NCBI RefSeq assembly: GCF_000428745.1
Contig: NZ_AUAN01000009.1
Span: forward strand, 40,466 to 104,465
Direction of reading: 5' to 3'
Source: Veillonella magna DSM 19857
GTDB lineage: Bacteria > Bacillota > Negativicutes > Veillonellales > Veillonellaceae
DNA: 64,000 nucleotides
Position numbers and translations under genes: made by a program. Every line of letters begins with the position of its first letter. Position 1 is the first letter of the stretch. The notes under the pieces were generated by a model. The model made no database searches and was not told the origin of the DNA. It was given only the letters and a program-made list of their open reading frames with translations. Positions 27,323-37,958 of the stretch are shown in pieces.

Positions 27323-27877
27323 CTAGATAGTATCAACTTTTGTCAATTCACCCGTAGCTGGATTCATAATACATCCGCTGATACTAACATCTTTGGGTAA
27401 CAACGGATGCGCACGTAATACCTGCACTGCTTTTTCTACATTTAAATGCGCGCAGGTAAAGCTATCCGCCCATCGTTCCAAAGTAGCATACACATCAGCA
27501 ATAGCCTCCGCATCAATACCGCGCTGTTTCATTTTATCAGCTAAGCTTGCGGCAGTCGTCTTCTCCATACCACACCCATCATGGCCAACAACAATGACTT
27601 CGTTGGCACCCAGTTCATATACGCTAACCAATATGCTACGCATTACATCTCCAAAGGGTTCAATGACATTGCCGGCTACTTTGATTACATTCGCATCGCC
27701 GCGCTGTAGCCCCATAGCATTCTCCATCATATTGACTAACCGTGTATCCATGCATGTTACGATTGCCAAATGCTTCGCAGGCAACTTGGCCACAGCAGGA
27801 TCCTCCTTAGCATATTTCATTCCTTTCGAAGGCACATACGCTTCATTTGCTTTCATAATTGCATCTATCATTGCCAT
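27323..27877 (-). CDS. Beta-class carbonic anhydrase
   Basis: Zinc enzyme interconverting CO2 and bicarbonate, 184 residues. Zinc ligands are visible as Cys in VTCMDTRL and His and Cys in GHDGCGM, with the Asp-Arg dyad of CMDTR. It is the short type common in anaerobes and mycobacteria. The ATG at 27877 is eight bases from GAGGAG; the frame extends upstream without similarity. Confidence 0.92.
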   Translation of the reverse strand: MAMIDAIMKANEAYVPSKGMKYAKEDPAVAKLPAKHLAIVTCMDTRLVNMMENAMGLQRGDANVIKVAGNVIEPFGDVMRSILVSVYELGANEVIVVGHDGCGMEKTTAASLADKMKQRGIDAEAIADVYATLERWADSFTCAHLNVEKAVQVLRAHPLLPKDVSISGCIMNPATGELTKVDTI

Positions 27878-28059
27878 ACCATGGTCTCCTCTCTCTTTAC
27901 CTCCTACTTCCTCACTGGGAATAAGAACCATGTGTATTATATCACCTTACTGCAGTAAGACCTATGGCAAAGGTCACACCTGCAAAGCAACTATGCAGTC
28001 GTCTTGCGAATTTCCTATTTACAAGTACAGAAAAACTTGATACACTTAAACAGTATTCT

Positions 28060-28133
28060 GCGGGCATAGTTCATCGGTAGAATGCAAGCTTCCCAAGCTT
28101 GAGAGGAGGGTTCGATTCCCTTTGCCCGCTCCA
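28060..28133 (+). tRNA. tRNA-Gly (anticodon CCC)
   Basis: 74 bases. The acceptor GCGGGCA pairs with TGCCCGC, the anticodon loop TTCCCAA gives CCC, the T-loop is GGTTCGATTCC, the discriminator is T, and CCA is encoded. Confidence 0.95.
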
Positions 28134-28140
28134 TAAATAT

Positions 28141-28187
28141 AGCCGGAAGGCACACATCACAATATGATGTGTGCCTTCCGGCTTTTA
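28141..28187. terminator. Bidirectional terminator between tRNA-Gly and addA
   Basis: A perfect 19-bp stem (28141-28159 with 28165-28183) followed by TTT on the plus strand. It closes the tRNA transcript and the convergent addBA operon, which ends at 28230. Confidence 0.8.
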
Positions 28188-28229
28188 TCATATATAAACA
28201 ATCATTGCCTAGATTATATCCATCATTAC

Positions 28230-31200
28230 TTATACATCAAGTCGTACTGCTTCACGCAGACGGAACGAGTAGATGTAAGTTTCCTTCACAGGCATACCTG
28301 TCAGCTGTTCCAGTGCCTCCTTGTATATTCGCAGTTGCAACCTATAGCGTTGACGAAGTTCATCGGCATTACGTACCTTATCTGTTTTATAATCAACCAA
28401 TACCCATGCTCCGTCTTCTTCAAAAGCAGTATCTATAATCCCTTGCAAAAATAGCTGTTCATCCTGTTCTACCTGCGGATACACATCACTTGCCGATACC
28501 AGCCGACTAAAGGGCCACTCTCGTTCTACCCTGGGGGATGTTAACATCCGCTGCCCCAGTGCACTTTCATAAAATTGCCGCAAATACGTTTCATTGAGTA
28601 CCTGACGTTCATCCATAGTCATATATCCGGCTAGTACCAGATTATCCAAAGCCTTTTTCAGGCTTTCCTTAGTATATGGTTGTAACGGCAGCCACTGCAT
28701 CGCCTCATGCATCAGGGTCCCCCACCGAGCGCCCGAGGCCGTCACCGCTTCTTCACTTAAAGCAACGGGTTTCATTGCAAACGCTTCATCAATGATAGTC
28801 CCTTCATTCACTGACACTTCATTCACTGACACTTCATTCATCAACACTCCATCTGCCGGTTCATGATTAGGCAACGCCTGTTCCTCGGCAGTAATACCCG
28901 TTTCACCACTTGTTGCTTGCAATGTACTATCTAAATCATCATCGATAATACTGCCCGAAGTAGCCGCTAATGCTTCGGCTTCGGCAAATCGTCGTTTAAT
29001 TTCACTCACCGAAATCTTAGCCGGCGTAATCACCGCTCCCGGGTAAGCATAAGAAAACGCAAATCGATGAGCAATGGCCTCCGGCAACGGTTCTGCACCT
29101 AACGGCTCCATTGCGTATACCTTATGCAACAACATTTCCGCATCAGTACCGGTACCACGCAGCTTAGTATAGGCACTGCCGTCATGTACGGCCACTGTAA
29201 AACGACAGCTTTTATCCTTCAGATTCGGCATTCGTATATCCTCAACCCCGCTATTAAGACGAATGGAATTTCCTTCCAGGTGACGGCCTAGTCCGAGAAG
29301 CAACCAATCCAGATACGAGTTACCGCCTAAAATCAAATCCGCCGGAAGTTGTTGTTCATCCAGAACGAGCGCCGGCGCAGCTATGCGCGCACATCGGGCT
29401 GCAAAATTCTTTACATACCCCGTAATAAATAATTTATCCCGCGCCCGTGTTAAGGCCACATACAAAATACGTTCTTCTTCCGCTTTAGCCGCCTTTGCCA
29501 ATAAACGACGATTATACAACCACGGCAGTGACCCATACATAACACGATAGTCCGGGTAATATCCTTTTAATCCCAAACCACCATCTTTATGCAATAAAAT
29601 AGGTTCCATCAAATCACGCATATTAAATTTCTTTTGTACCGAGCTGAGGAATACGATAGGAAATTCCAATCCTTTACTCTTGTGAATACTCATAATGCGC
29701 ACTACATCATCAGCTTCGCTTACCGTCCGAGCTACACTGAGATCCTCTCCGGCCGCCTGCAAGCTTTCGATGAAACGTAAAAAACGAAAAAGTCCACGAA
29801 AACTGCCGGCTTCATATTGCTTGGCTCGATCATACAGTGCCAATACATTCGCCCTACGTACCAATCCGTTCGGCATAGCACTGACATACTCAACGTAATT
29901 AATATCTTCAAAAATATGCCACAATAATTCGCTGACGCTGCGTCGCCGCGACAATGTACGCCATCTTGTAAATCGTTCGATAAATGCCATCACCGCCGGA
30001 TTATCTTCCTTGCCGGCAAACGTTGGCAACAATGACCACAATGATCCATCGCCTTGCATTCGCAATCGTCCCAATGCGTTAGCATCAAGGCCGACAATAA
30101 ACGAACCTAACACAGCTGCCATCGGTAAATCCTGTTCCGGGTTATCGATAACCTGTAGTAAGGCTATCAGTAATTGTACCTCCAAGGAACTGAAATAACC
30201 GCTGTTCTCCTCCGCATAAGCCGGAATACCCGCTATGCGCATAGCTTCCACCATACGATTGGCTTTACCGGCTACCGATCGCAGTAAGATAACAACATCT
30301 CGCCAACACATGAGACGGAAACTACCGTCCTTTTCCTGTATTTTTACACCGGCTGCCTTCAAGGCCTGCAATTTTTCTATAATAAACGCAATTTCCTTCT
30401 CGTCATTTTCCAGTTCATCCGCATCATCTCCGCCATCGGAAGCCATAGCTGTCGCATTAGAAGAAGCCCCCTTCTCAGATGCTCCTTGTTGTGTCGTATC
30501 ATCCACCTCGATAAGATGTAATTCTACGGGACCGCCAACCCAATCCTCCGGCATATCTTCTGTTACTCGTCCCGGATAAAGAGCTTCTTCATCACCATAG
30601 GAGAGCTCTGCCCCTTCTTCCGTCATAATTTGGCGGAACAGAAAATTAGTAAAGCTAAGGATATTTTCATGGGATCTGAAATTCTGTGCCAAATCAATAC
30701 GACGTTCCACATCTGCCTCATCGCGACCGAAGCGATGATATTTTTCCATAAACAAGGTAGGATCCGCCATACGAAATCGATAAATAGATTGCTTCACATC
30801 ACCTACATAAAATCGATTGTCGCGGCGCGATACTAAATTGACGATGGCTTCTTGCACACCATTGGTATCTTGGTATTCATCAACCATAACTTCCTTGAAT
30901 TGTTCCTGCAATTCCAATGCTACCGAAGAAGGATGCCAATTACCGTCTTCATCCTTGTCACGCAGTAACGCCAGACATAAATGCTCCAAGTCGGAAAAAT
31001 CCAACAAGCCTGCTCGGCGTTTAGCTGCTTTAAACGCTGTATCAAACGCCTGCACTAAGCCGATAATACCTTGTGCGTAAGGGAGCTGACCGCGCAGTTG
31101 CTCTTTAAAGGTGGCTTCGTCTACAGCGAAAGGTCCCTGAGCCATAGCCTGCAAACGTTCTTTATTCTGTTTTCCCAGTGCTTCCACCTGTGAAACGATT

Positions 31201-32114
31201 CCCGCGTCTACAACACCTGAGTCCAAATCTTTTTTAAATCCGGTCTTTCGATAGGCCCCAAAGCGGTGTTTCTCTGCTAACGCAACTGCCGCATGCATAG
31301 CATCCCAATTCTCGGATTCCCGTAATGCTTCTCGAATGCCAGCCACCTCATCAACCAAACTTTGCCAAGGTGCGGGACCGTCCGGACGATTAATCAACGC
31401 TACCATCGTCTCATAATCAGATTCTATCCGAGCAATTATATCCTGCTGTTCCTGCCAAAATGCCTGTCCCCATATCGTTTCGAGCAACGATGTATCCATA
31501 GCACTTTCATACCGTTGGTATGCCTTATCAAGCCAAGCCTGAGGATCACTTTGAGCTAAGGCAAAATCATAAATGCGCAACAGTTGATGCTTCAGCCGTT
31601 CATCCGAACGATTATCGCTGAGCATATCCGCCACTTCGAAGATATGATAGTCATTATTCGTATACGCCTGTAACAATACGTCATCCAACACTTCCGAACG
31701 CATGAGCTGCAGCTCGCCTTCATTACCAATACGAAATGCCGGATCGATATCCAAACGATAGAAATAGCTTTTTATAACCCATTGGCAAAATGAATGTAAT
31801 GTCGAAATATGTGCGGATGGCAATACATGCAGCTGCTCTTCTAAATATGTGTCACCCGTTTCCCCATATACTTCGGACAGCTTAGCTCCGATGCGGGCAC
31901 TCATTTCCGCCGCAGCCGCTTTTGTAAAGGTCACTACCAATAGTTCACTAATACTGAGTGGTCGCGTTTTATCGCGCAAACGTGAAATGATTCGTTCTAC
32001 AAGCACTGCCGTTTTACCCGATCCTGCAGCGGCAGCCACCAATAATGTCTGTGATGACAACGGTCCCGGCTTTGGCGCCTCAATCGCCTTCTGTTGATCG
32101 TGGGTCCACTTCAT
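28230..32114 (-). CDS. addA: AddA, ATP-dependent helicase/nuclease subunit A
   Basis: UvrD-like helicase with a C-terminal RecB-type nuclease domain that processes double-strand breaks with AddB. 1294 residues. Walker A is AAAGSGKTAVLVE near residue 30, motif II is VMVDEYQDTN, later come IMSIHKSKGLEFPIVFL and YVALTRARDKLF, and the nuclease core is WVLVDYKTDKV near the end. It starts at 32114 after AAGGAGG and overlaps addB by 35 bases. A Glu/Ser-rich linker near residues 1070-1130 contains a short tandem repeat. Confidence 0.95.
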   Translation of the reverse strand: MKWTHDQQKAIEAPKPGPLSSQTLLVAAAAGSGKTAVLVERIISRLRDKTRPLSISELLVVTFTKAAAAEMSARIGAKLSEVYGETGDTYLEEQLHVLPSAHISTLHSFCQWVIKSYFYRLDIDPAFRIGNEGELQLMRSEVLDDVLLQAYTNNDYHIFEVADMLSDNRSDERLKHQLLRIYDFALAQSDPQAWLDKAYQRYESAMDTSLLETIWGQAFWQEQQDIIARIESDYETMVALINRPDGPAPWQSLVDEVAGIREALRESENWDAMHAAVALAEKHRFGAYRKTGFKKDLDSGVVDAGIVSQVEALGKQNKERLQAMAQGPFAVDEATFKEQLRGQLPYAQGIIGLVQAFDTAFKAAKRRAGLLDFSDLEHLCLALLRDKDEDGNWHPSSVALELQEQFKEVMVDEYQDTNGVQEAIVNLVSRRDNRFYVGDVKQSIYRFRMADPTLFMEKYHRFGRDEADVERRIDLAQNFRSHENILSFTNFLFRQIMTEEGAELSYGDEEALYPGRVTEDMPEDWVGGPVELHLIEVDDTTQQGASEKGASSNATAMASDGGDDADELENDEKEIAFIIEKLQALKAAGVKIQEKDGSFRLMCWRDVVILLRSVAGKANRMVEAMRIAGIPAYAEENSGYFSSLEVQLLIALLQVIDNPEQDLPMAAVLGSFIVGLDANALGRLRMQGDGSLWSLLPTFAGKEDNPAVMAFIERFTRWRTLSRRRSVSELLWHIFEDINYVEYVSAMPNGLVRRANVLALYDRAKQYEAGSFRGLFRFLRFIESLQAAGEDLSVARTVSEADDVVRIMSIHKSKGLEFPIVFLSSVQKKFNMRDLMEPILLHKDGGLGLKGYYPDYRVMYGSLPWLYNRRLLAKAAKAEEERILYVALTRARDKLFITGYVKNFAARCARIAAPALVLDEQQLPADLILGGNSYLDWLLLGLGRHLEGNSIRLNSGVEDIRMPNLKDKSCRFTVAVHDGSAYTKLRGTGTDAEMLLHKVYAMEPLGAEPLPEAIAHRFAFSYAYPGAVITPAKISVSEIKRRFAEAEALAATSGSIIDDDLDSTLQATSGETGITAEEQALPNHEPADGVLMNEVSVNEVSVNEGTIIDEAFAMKPVALSEEAVTASGARWGTLMHEAMQWLPLQPYTKESLKKALDNLVLAGYMTMDERQVLNETYLRQFYESALGQRMLTSPRVEREWPFSRLVSASDVYPQVEQDEQLFLQGIIDTAFEEDGAWVLVDYKTDKVRNADELRQRYRLQLRIYKEALEQLTGMPVKETYIYSFRLREAVRLDV
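28805..28849 (-). repeat. 15-bp tandem repeat inside addA
   Basis: Two perfect 15-base copies (28805-28819, 28820-28834) and a third partial copy encode VSVNE-type repeats in a hydrophilic linker of AddA. The length is a multiple of three, so the frame is kept. Confidence 0.8.
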
Positions 32115-35100
32115 ATACCGTTCCTCCTTCTGCCATACGACGCATGCCTTCTTCTTCACTGAGGCCGTGAATATAGCGATAGCGATTACGCGTATTTTCA
32201 AATCGACACACTACGCGATATTGACAAAAACTGCAGGGAATACGTCCGTCCAAATTATACGGGCTCAACGGAAAATGACCTTCCAAAATATGTTGTCCTG
32301 CTTTTGCCATCACGCGACAAGCATAATCGGTCAACGTTTTAAATTCGCCCACTGTCTTTACTTTCCGCAAATCACTGCTGTAAATATCTCCGGATTTTTT
32401 TAGACGTACCGGTACATACGGTGATGTATCGGGCCGCCCTGCCAAGCTATCATCCATTTTTAATAAAATATCGTGATCATGCGCAAAATATCCGCTATTT
32501 CGAAGCGACGTATCCGTCATCGATTTCTTTTCTGCCTCAGCCACTGCCAACGGAGCCGTATCACTGATTTGCGGATTCTTTACATATGTATACACCAGCG
32601 CTGCCGGCAGCATGGTCATTGAATGCTGTGCTCGTTCCAACGCCAGTAAATACGTAACCAATTGTAGCTTTAATCCATAGTAAATATCAGATGCGGATAC
32701 CGCAGCCCCACCTGATTTATAATCAATAACCAAGCCAAATAATGTATCACCTATGCGATATTCATCTACACGGTCCAGTTGTCCTCGCAAGCGAATATAG
32801 TGATTTCCGCCTAAAGCAATCGGTACTGCCGGCCAACTGTCGGGGCCATTGCCGAAGCCCTGTTCTACATGCACCGTATCGAACACACTTCGCTTTGACC
32901 AGTCACTGAGACGATATACCGTTCGTTGCAATGTCGCCTCGAGGCGCTGCTGCAGGGCTTCTTCATAGGCATCCGTAAAAGCATCGCCTAATAACTCCGC
33001 CGTCGTATCCGCTACTACATCAGCACAAATTTTTTGTAATTCCTCCGGCTGTACGTCACGCCATTGTCGTTCCTGTGACAGGAGAAGCATACCTAAACGG
33101 CGCAAGTTTTCATGCAGAAACGTTCCCATTTCCGGTGCACCAAACGACTTGACCTTGCGCGGTGCCAGTTGCAACGCATATTGCGCGTAAAAAGCAAACG
33201 GACACCGTTGGTAACTTTCCAATCGAGTAACCGATCCGTCCAAAGCATTTCCTCGTAACAGTAATGCATCTACCACAGCCGGTTCAATAAGAGGCACCTC
33301 GTTAGTGTCCAACGCCCCGCGCGTCGATAATCGAAGCGGCTCGTAATAACCTGCTTTTAAACTCCAATCGTAAAGACTCCACCATAATGGATTTACCGAC
33401 TGCCCCTTTACTGCCTCGCTAACACGTCCCGCTAAAAGGCGTAAGCTCTGCTGCGGGGTCCACATATAATCTGTCTCGTCACCATCCGGCATCGTCAGCG
33501 GTGCTTCCATTGGCGGTGATGTATATCCCATGCTTGCCAATCGTTTAATTACCAATGACGGTTCCAAGCTACTACCATCCTCACCGGAGCCGGCGTAGGA
33601 TATATAAAGTCGCTGTCGTGCTCGGCTACAAGCAATGTAAAAAAGAAATTGCTCGTTAAAGGCGCGAACCAAGGCACCTGCAGCCAGCGTGATTCCTGCC
33701 GCCTGCAACGCTGTACGCTCTTTATCCTTGAGTAGTCCTTCATCACCCATGCGCTGCGGAAATACACCTTCGTTAATGCCCGGTACAAATACAATGGCAC
33801 TTTCCGTAGTATACCCGCGTTCCACGGTAGTCACAGCCACGTGATCAAGACTCGGTGGTACCAACGAATATGTCACCTCATCCAAGCCCTCTCTTAACAG
33901 TACTGCGATTTCATCAGGTGCCAGTAGTTCCGTTTTTGCCAATAGCATAACTTCATCAAAAAAACGAATCACTCGCTTATACATTTGCTCATGACTATCT
34001 GCTTCTTCTTGAAGTCCTTCGGCTACTGCTTCGCGACTCCACTGCGACAATGTCCTCGGTACATGCAGGGACTCCAAGCACGTATATAAATGCTCACACC
34101 ATTCATAGCCTGTATGTGACTGCCTGCCAAAATCCCACAACAGTTGCCACAATGGTACTATCCTACTGTGAATGTTCTGTATCCGAGATACTCGCAGCGT
34201 TTCTCGTTCATAACTATCGCTACCTTCAGGGCCCGTATCGCGACGACGATATGTCCATTCCGGCTTTAACCACATAAGCTCGCGAATACCAAATTCCAAG
34301 CAGTAATTTTCCAAAAGATCTACCTCTTCCCTCGACAGGGGAAAGAAATCAGTCTTTAATAATCGAAATACCGCATCATGATTAAATCGACTCTGCACTA
34401 TCTCCAATAAGCCTGTTAAAAGTTCCGCCAAAGGATGGCTTCGCATGGGATGTCGTCTATCTGTAAAGAAGGGGATTCCATACTGCGCCAGCCCTTTTTC
34501 TAATATATCACCATAGGTTTCTGATTCGCGCAACATGATTGTGATGTCGCGCCAACGATACCCCTCTTCTCTTACTAAGGAAGAAATTCGTCGGCATATA
34601 GCATCTACCTCGCGCTCACGATTATAAGCACGCACTACCGCTACCGTATCTTTGGATTGATTTCCCTGCGATGGATAGGCAAAATATCCTTTTTCCAATG
34701 CTTCTAGCACCGGCGATTGAAAACGGTGCTGTTTTGTAAAGCGCCGTACTAAAAGTTGTTTGCCATATCGTTCCTTATATGTGGTATATACTTCATAAGG
34801 GCGATAAAATAATTGCCCCGGCCTAGCATATCGTTCCGGCTCTGTCTCGGCCGGCAACGTCACTGTTAAAATAGATTCCTTTGCCAAGGCAAACATCCGC
34901 TGAATTAATATATTCTGCAGCGGAGTAAACCAATGAAAGCCATCTACGATTACATGTGCCTGTTGTAGTAACGATGAATCACCAATACAGCGAATCAGCT
35001 CTTCCATGCTATCTTCATCGCTGCCCCATAGATTATCTGTCATCGTTTCATACTGTTCTTTGATATATGCCAATTCACGCAGCTTTCCGGCAAGTCCCAT

Positions 35101-35544
35101 AGAATCTACTTTATCGGCACCGCTTCGCAAATCCTCTGCGGTCACGCGAAACGCTTTGCATTCTGCCAGTAATCCTTGCAATACATCTGCAAAATGTGGC
35201 TGCGATGCAGCCCGACGCAATACTTCAAGTTTGTCGGCATGTCGTTTTAACAGCAGTCGCAACACTAATTTTTGCCCAATATCGGACAAGCTGTCTTCTC
35301 TTGCTTTCCCCAATGATTGAAAAACCTGATGAGCTAACCGCCCGAAACCTACCACACGTACTGTTGTGAAACCACCTTCCGGCATGAAAGCCGCTAATTC
35401 ACGTTCTGTGCGATACGTAGCCGGATCCGGCACCAAGAGGATAATAGGTTCACCGGGGCAAGTAGTTATGATTTCTCGAATTCGTTCGTAGCAAGCATAG
35501 CTTTTACCTGTTCCGGCTCGCCCCATATACATAGTCAGTTTCAT
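32080..35544 (-). CDS. addB: AddB, helicase-exonuclease subunit B
   Basis: Second subunit of AddAB, 1154 residues. The N-terminal P-loop is GRAGTGKSYACYE. The C-terminal nuclease has LVIDYKSGGAAVSASD. The four iron-sulfur cysteines are split between YQRCPFAF (about residue 780) and IPCSFCQYRVVC near the end, as in Bacillus AddB. It is the first gene of the addBA operon, with a TATAAT about 35 bases upstream in the spacer. Confidence 0.95.
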   Translation of the reverse strand: MKLTMYMGRAGTGKSYACYERIREIITTCPGEPIILLVPDPATYRTERELAAFMPEGGFTTVRVVGFGRLAHQVFQSLGKAREDSLSDIGQKLVLRLLLKRHADKLEVLRRAASQPHFADVLQGLLAECKAFRVTAEDLRSGADKVDSMGLAGKLRELAYIKEQYETMTDNLWGSDEDSMEELIRCIGDSSLLQQAHVIVDGFHWFTPLQNILIQRMFALAKESILTVTLPAETEPERYARPGQLFYRPYEVYTTYKERYGKQLLVRRFTKQHRFQSPVLEALEKGYFAYPSQGNQSKDTVAVVRAYNREREVDAICRRISSLVREEGYRWRDITIMLRESETYGDILEKGLAQYGIPFFTDRRHPMRSHPLAELLTGLLEIVQSRFNHDAVFRLLKTDFFPLSREEVDLLENYCLEFGIRELMWLKPEWTYRRRDTGPEGSDSYERETLRVSRIQNIHSRIVPLWQLLWDFGRQSHTGYEWCEHLYTCLESLHVPRTLSQWSREAVAEGLQEEADSHEQMYKRVIRFFDEVMLLAKTELLAPDEIAVLLREGLDEVTYSLVPPSLDHVAVTTVERGYTTESAIVFVPGINEGVFPQRMGDEGLLKDKERTALQAAGITLAAGALVRAFNEQFLFYIACSRARQRLYISYAGSGEDGSSLEPSLVIKRLASMGYTSPPMEAPLTMPDGDETDYMWTPQQSLRLLAGRVSEAVKGQSVNPLWWSLYDWSLKAGYYEPLRLSTRGALDTNEVPLIEPAVVDALLLRGNALDGSVTRLESYQRCPFAFYAQYALQLAPRKVKSFGAPEMGTFLHENLRRLGMLLLSQERQWRDVQPEELQKICADVVADTTAELLGDAFTDAYEEALQQRLEATLQRTVYRLSDWSKRSVFDTVHVEQGFGNGPDSWPAVPIALGGNHYIRLRGQLDRVDEYRIGDTLFGLVIDYKSGGAAVSASDIYYGLKLQLVTYLLALERAQHSMTMLPAALVYTYVKNPQISDTAPLAVAEAEKKSMTDTSLRNSGYFAHDHDILLKMDDSLAGRPDTSPYVPVRLKKSGDIYSSDLRKVKTVGEFKTLTDYACRVMAKAGQHILEGHFPLSPYNLDGRIPCSFCQYRVVCRFENTRNRYRYIHGLSEEEGMRRMAEGGTVYEVDPRSTEGD

Positions 35545-35792
35545 ACCGTACTCCTTTATTTACTCAATTGTATGTTAATTATATATGCTTTCCCCCAGGG
35601 ATGCCACATACACTACTAATGTACATAATAAATTGGTATGCATACCTATTGTAATTCTTTCGTCATTATGATAAAGCATTTATCGCATATCACGTGTTCT
35701 CTTTGTTCTTTCTACCTGTCCTTCCCGATTCAACTCTACCTATACATCCAAAATTTTTATATCCCCATAAAATAATAGAACTTTAATAACTA

Positions 35793-35821
35793 TTGACTTA
35801 TCCACGTCATAGTCATATCAT
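35793..35821 (+). promoter_or_regulatory. Promoter of cfa
   Basis: TTGACT (35793-35798) and TATCAT (35816-35821) with a 17-base spacer, 47 bases before the cfa start. The rest of 35545-35792 shows no other feature apart from the addB promoter area. Confidence 0.6.
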
Positions 35822-35867
35822 AATAACGCACCTAGACAAAATTTTAAATGAAGGAGGCATTCCGATT

Positions 35868-37052
35868 ATGCTAAAAGAATTGGGCAATAAGCTCGAAGAA
35901 AAAGCAATGATTTCTTTTTTGAAACGTTTTGATGCAAATCCGTTCAAAGTTGTATTTAAAGACAATGAATATGTAATCGGCGAAGGGACTCCGACATTTA
36001 CCGTACATATGAAGGAACCTATTCCTGTCAGTAAACTGATGGAAAGCACTTCGATTGCCTTGGGAGAAGCATACATGGACGGCATTCTCGACATCGAAGG
36101 CGATTTATATGAAGCTTTAAACCATTTTTTGGGACAAATGGATAATTTTTCTACATCCGGTTCAGTAATGAGTAAACTGGCTCACGTATCCTTGGGCAAA
36201 AGTAATCAAGCCCGCGAAATCGAACACCATTATGATATCGGCAATGATTTCTACAAATTATGGTTAGATAAAACAATGCAGTATTCTTGTGCTTACTTTG
36301 CTAATGAAAGCGACAGCCTTTACGAAGCACAGGTACACAAGGTAGATCGTATTTTGGAAAAATTATATTTAAAGGAAGGTATGAGCCTTCTTGATATCGG
36401 TTGCGGTTGGGGATTCCTCCTCATCGAAGCCGCTAAAAAATACGGTATCAAAGGCACCGGTATTACGCTCAGCAAAGAACAATATGCTGAATTCCAGCGC
36501 CGCATTAAAGAAAACGGCCTAGAAAATCAGTTAACTGTTAAATTGATGGATTACCGCGATTTACCGAAATCCGGTATGACCTTTGATCGCGTCGTTAGCG
36601 TAGGCATGGTTGAACATGTGGGACGCGAAAACTATCAGCTTTTTAATGACTGCGTGGATGCTGTACTTAAGGATGGCGGTCTCTTCCTCCTCCACTTTAT
36701 CAGCGGCATGCAGGAAAAACCGGGCGATGCCTGGATGAGTAAATATATCTTCCCCGGCGGAATGTTGCCGAGTCTGCGAGAAATGATTGCAGATATGACG
36801 GAAGATAACTTTCATGTACAGGATGTAGAAAACCTGCGCATTCACTATAATAAAACCTTATTGGAATGGGACAAGAACTTCCGTGCTCAGTTGCCTACCA
36901 TTAAGAACATGTTTGATGAACGATTCATCCGCATGTGGGATTTATATCTCACCGGTTGTGCCGCTGCCTTTTACAATGGCATGATGGACCTTCATCAAAT
37001 TCTCGCCACGAAAGGTATCAACAATGAATTACCAATCACCCGTTGGTATTAA
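35868..37052 (+). CDS. cfa: Cyclopropane-fatty-acyl-phospholipid synthase
   Basis: SAM-dependent enzyme that adds a methylene bridge across double bonds of membrane lipids. 394 residues with the SAM-binding LLDIGCGWGFLLIEAAKKYG near residue 170, the active-site region VGMVEHVGRENY, and the C-terminal FYNGMMDLHQI. AAGGAGG is ten bases before the ATG at 35868; the frame upstream has no similarity. A single-gene transcript with its own promoter and terminator. Confidence 0.93.
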   Translation: MLKELGNKLEEKAMISFLKRFDANPFKVVFKDNEYVIGEGTPTFTVHMKEPIPVSKLMESTSIALGEAYMDGILDIEGDLYEALNHFLGQMDNFSTSGSVMSKLAHVSLGKSNQAREIEHHYDIGNDFYKLWLDKTMQYSCAYFANESDSLYEAQVHKVDRILEKLYLKEGMSLLDIGCGWGFLLIEAAKKYGIKGTGITLSKEQYAEFQRRIKENGLENQLTVKLMDYRDLPKSGMTFDRVVSVGMVEHVGRENYQLFNDCVDAVLKDGGLFLLHFISGMQEKPGDAWMSKYIFPGGMLPSLREMIADMTEDNFHVQDVENLRIHYNKTLLEWDKNFRAQLPTIKNMFDERFIRMWDLYLTGCAAAFYNGMMDLHQILATKGINNELPITRWY

Positions 37053-37076
37053 TCGTTGGCGCTAACTACCGTTATA

Positions 37077-37107
37077 GCGAGTCATGTAATCCCCTTACAG
37101 GCTCACT
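37077..37107 (+). terminator. Small hairpin after cfa
   Basis: A short imperfect stem (37077-37107) just downstream of the cfa stop; the main terminator follows at 37137. Confidence 0.35.
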
Positions 37108-37136
37108 ATTTATAAAATACAAATTTATCCTAAACG

Positions 37137-37187
37137 AAAACAAGGCGGCAACTCATGTATCCCCTACATGAGTTGCCGCCTTGTTTT
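37137..37187. terminator. Bidirectional terminator between cfa and the ECF operon
   Basis: A perfect 23-bp stem with a 5-base loop, flanked by AAAA on the left and TTTT on the right, so it serves both converging transcripts. Confidence 0.8.
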
Positions 37188-37274
37188 CTTTGCTTTCTAT
37201 ATTATTTTATTACCCGACTTTATCCAGTAGAATAAAACTGCTACAGCCATGCCACGATTTCTCTTATCATTTCA

Positions 37275-37958
37275 TCAGCCGATAAGTCCGCGGCTGTAAG
37301 CAATGATAGCTACCGTAATCACAGCCAGCACTATTACCACTGCGTAATCCTTACCGCGCATACCGACCTTAGCAACAAAACTATGCTTCTTATTGCCAAA
37401 TCCGCGCAACTCCAAAGAAAGAGCCATCGTTTCCGATCGTCCCAAGGATTTTAAAAGCAGCGGTTGAATGACCGAACCATAGGATTGCAATCGTTTAACT
37501 ATATTGCCCTTCATTGCCATTCCACGACACGCCTGTGCTTCTTGCACCGCCTTACTTTCCGTAATAAAATCCGGTACGAAGCGCAAAGCTGCCGTAAACA
37601 TAAAGGCGTATTCGTAAGGAATTTTACATTGCGTAACTAATGCCGCCGTTAAATCCTGTAGCCGTGTAGTCGCCAATAGTACAATGAATACCATAGTCAT
37701 ACACAACATCCGCAAGCCTGTTACATAAGCCGACTCTAATGTACCTCCGCCAATATATTGCACAACTGCTAGAAATATTGCGAAAACAGCCAGTGTGAAA
37801 ACTACCTTATATTGTGTATGCAACAAGCCTGTTACAGCCAACAAAACAAGCTCCGCTATCAACAGCACCGCCAATTCACTCGGTGTATGTAAAATAATTG
37901 CCCACAGAGAAACCGCCATAGTCGTAATAATTTTTGTAAACGGTACAAGCTGTTTCAT
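37275..37958 (-). CDS. ECF transporter T component
   Basis: CbiQ/EcfT family transmembrane protein, 227 residues, with five to six helices and the cytoplasmic coupling motif (EAQACRGMAMKGNIVKRLQ; a second Ala-Arg-Gly-like block SLELRGFGNKK). It couples two ATPases to an S component. It overlaps the upstream ATPase gene by one base. Because all four functions are in this operon, it is a dedicated (group I) ECF system. Confidence 0.88.
   Translation of the reverse strand: MKQLVPFTKIITTMAVSLWAIILHTPSELAVLLIAELVLLAVTGLLHTQYKVVFTLAVFAIFLAVVQYIGGGTLESAYVTGLRMLCMTMVFIVLLATTRLQDLTAALVTQCKIPYEYAFMFTAALRFVPDFITESKAVQEAQACRGMAMKGNIVKRLQSYGSVIQPLLLKSLGRSETMALSLELRGFGNKKHSFVAKVGMRGKDYAVVIVLAVITVAIIAYSRGLIG

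Noticed and set aside
28805..28849. CRISPR-like short repeats
   Set aside because: Units are 15 bp, contiguous, without spacers, and lie inside the addA reading frame.
30235..30579. Plus-strand Ser-rich ORFs inside addA and other long genes
   Set aside because: These are antisense shadows of strong coding genes with biased codon composition, not separate genes.
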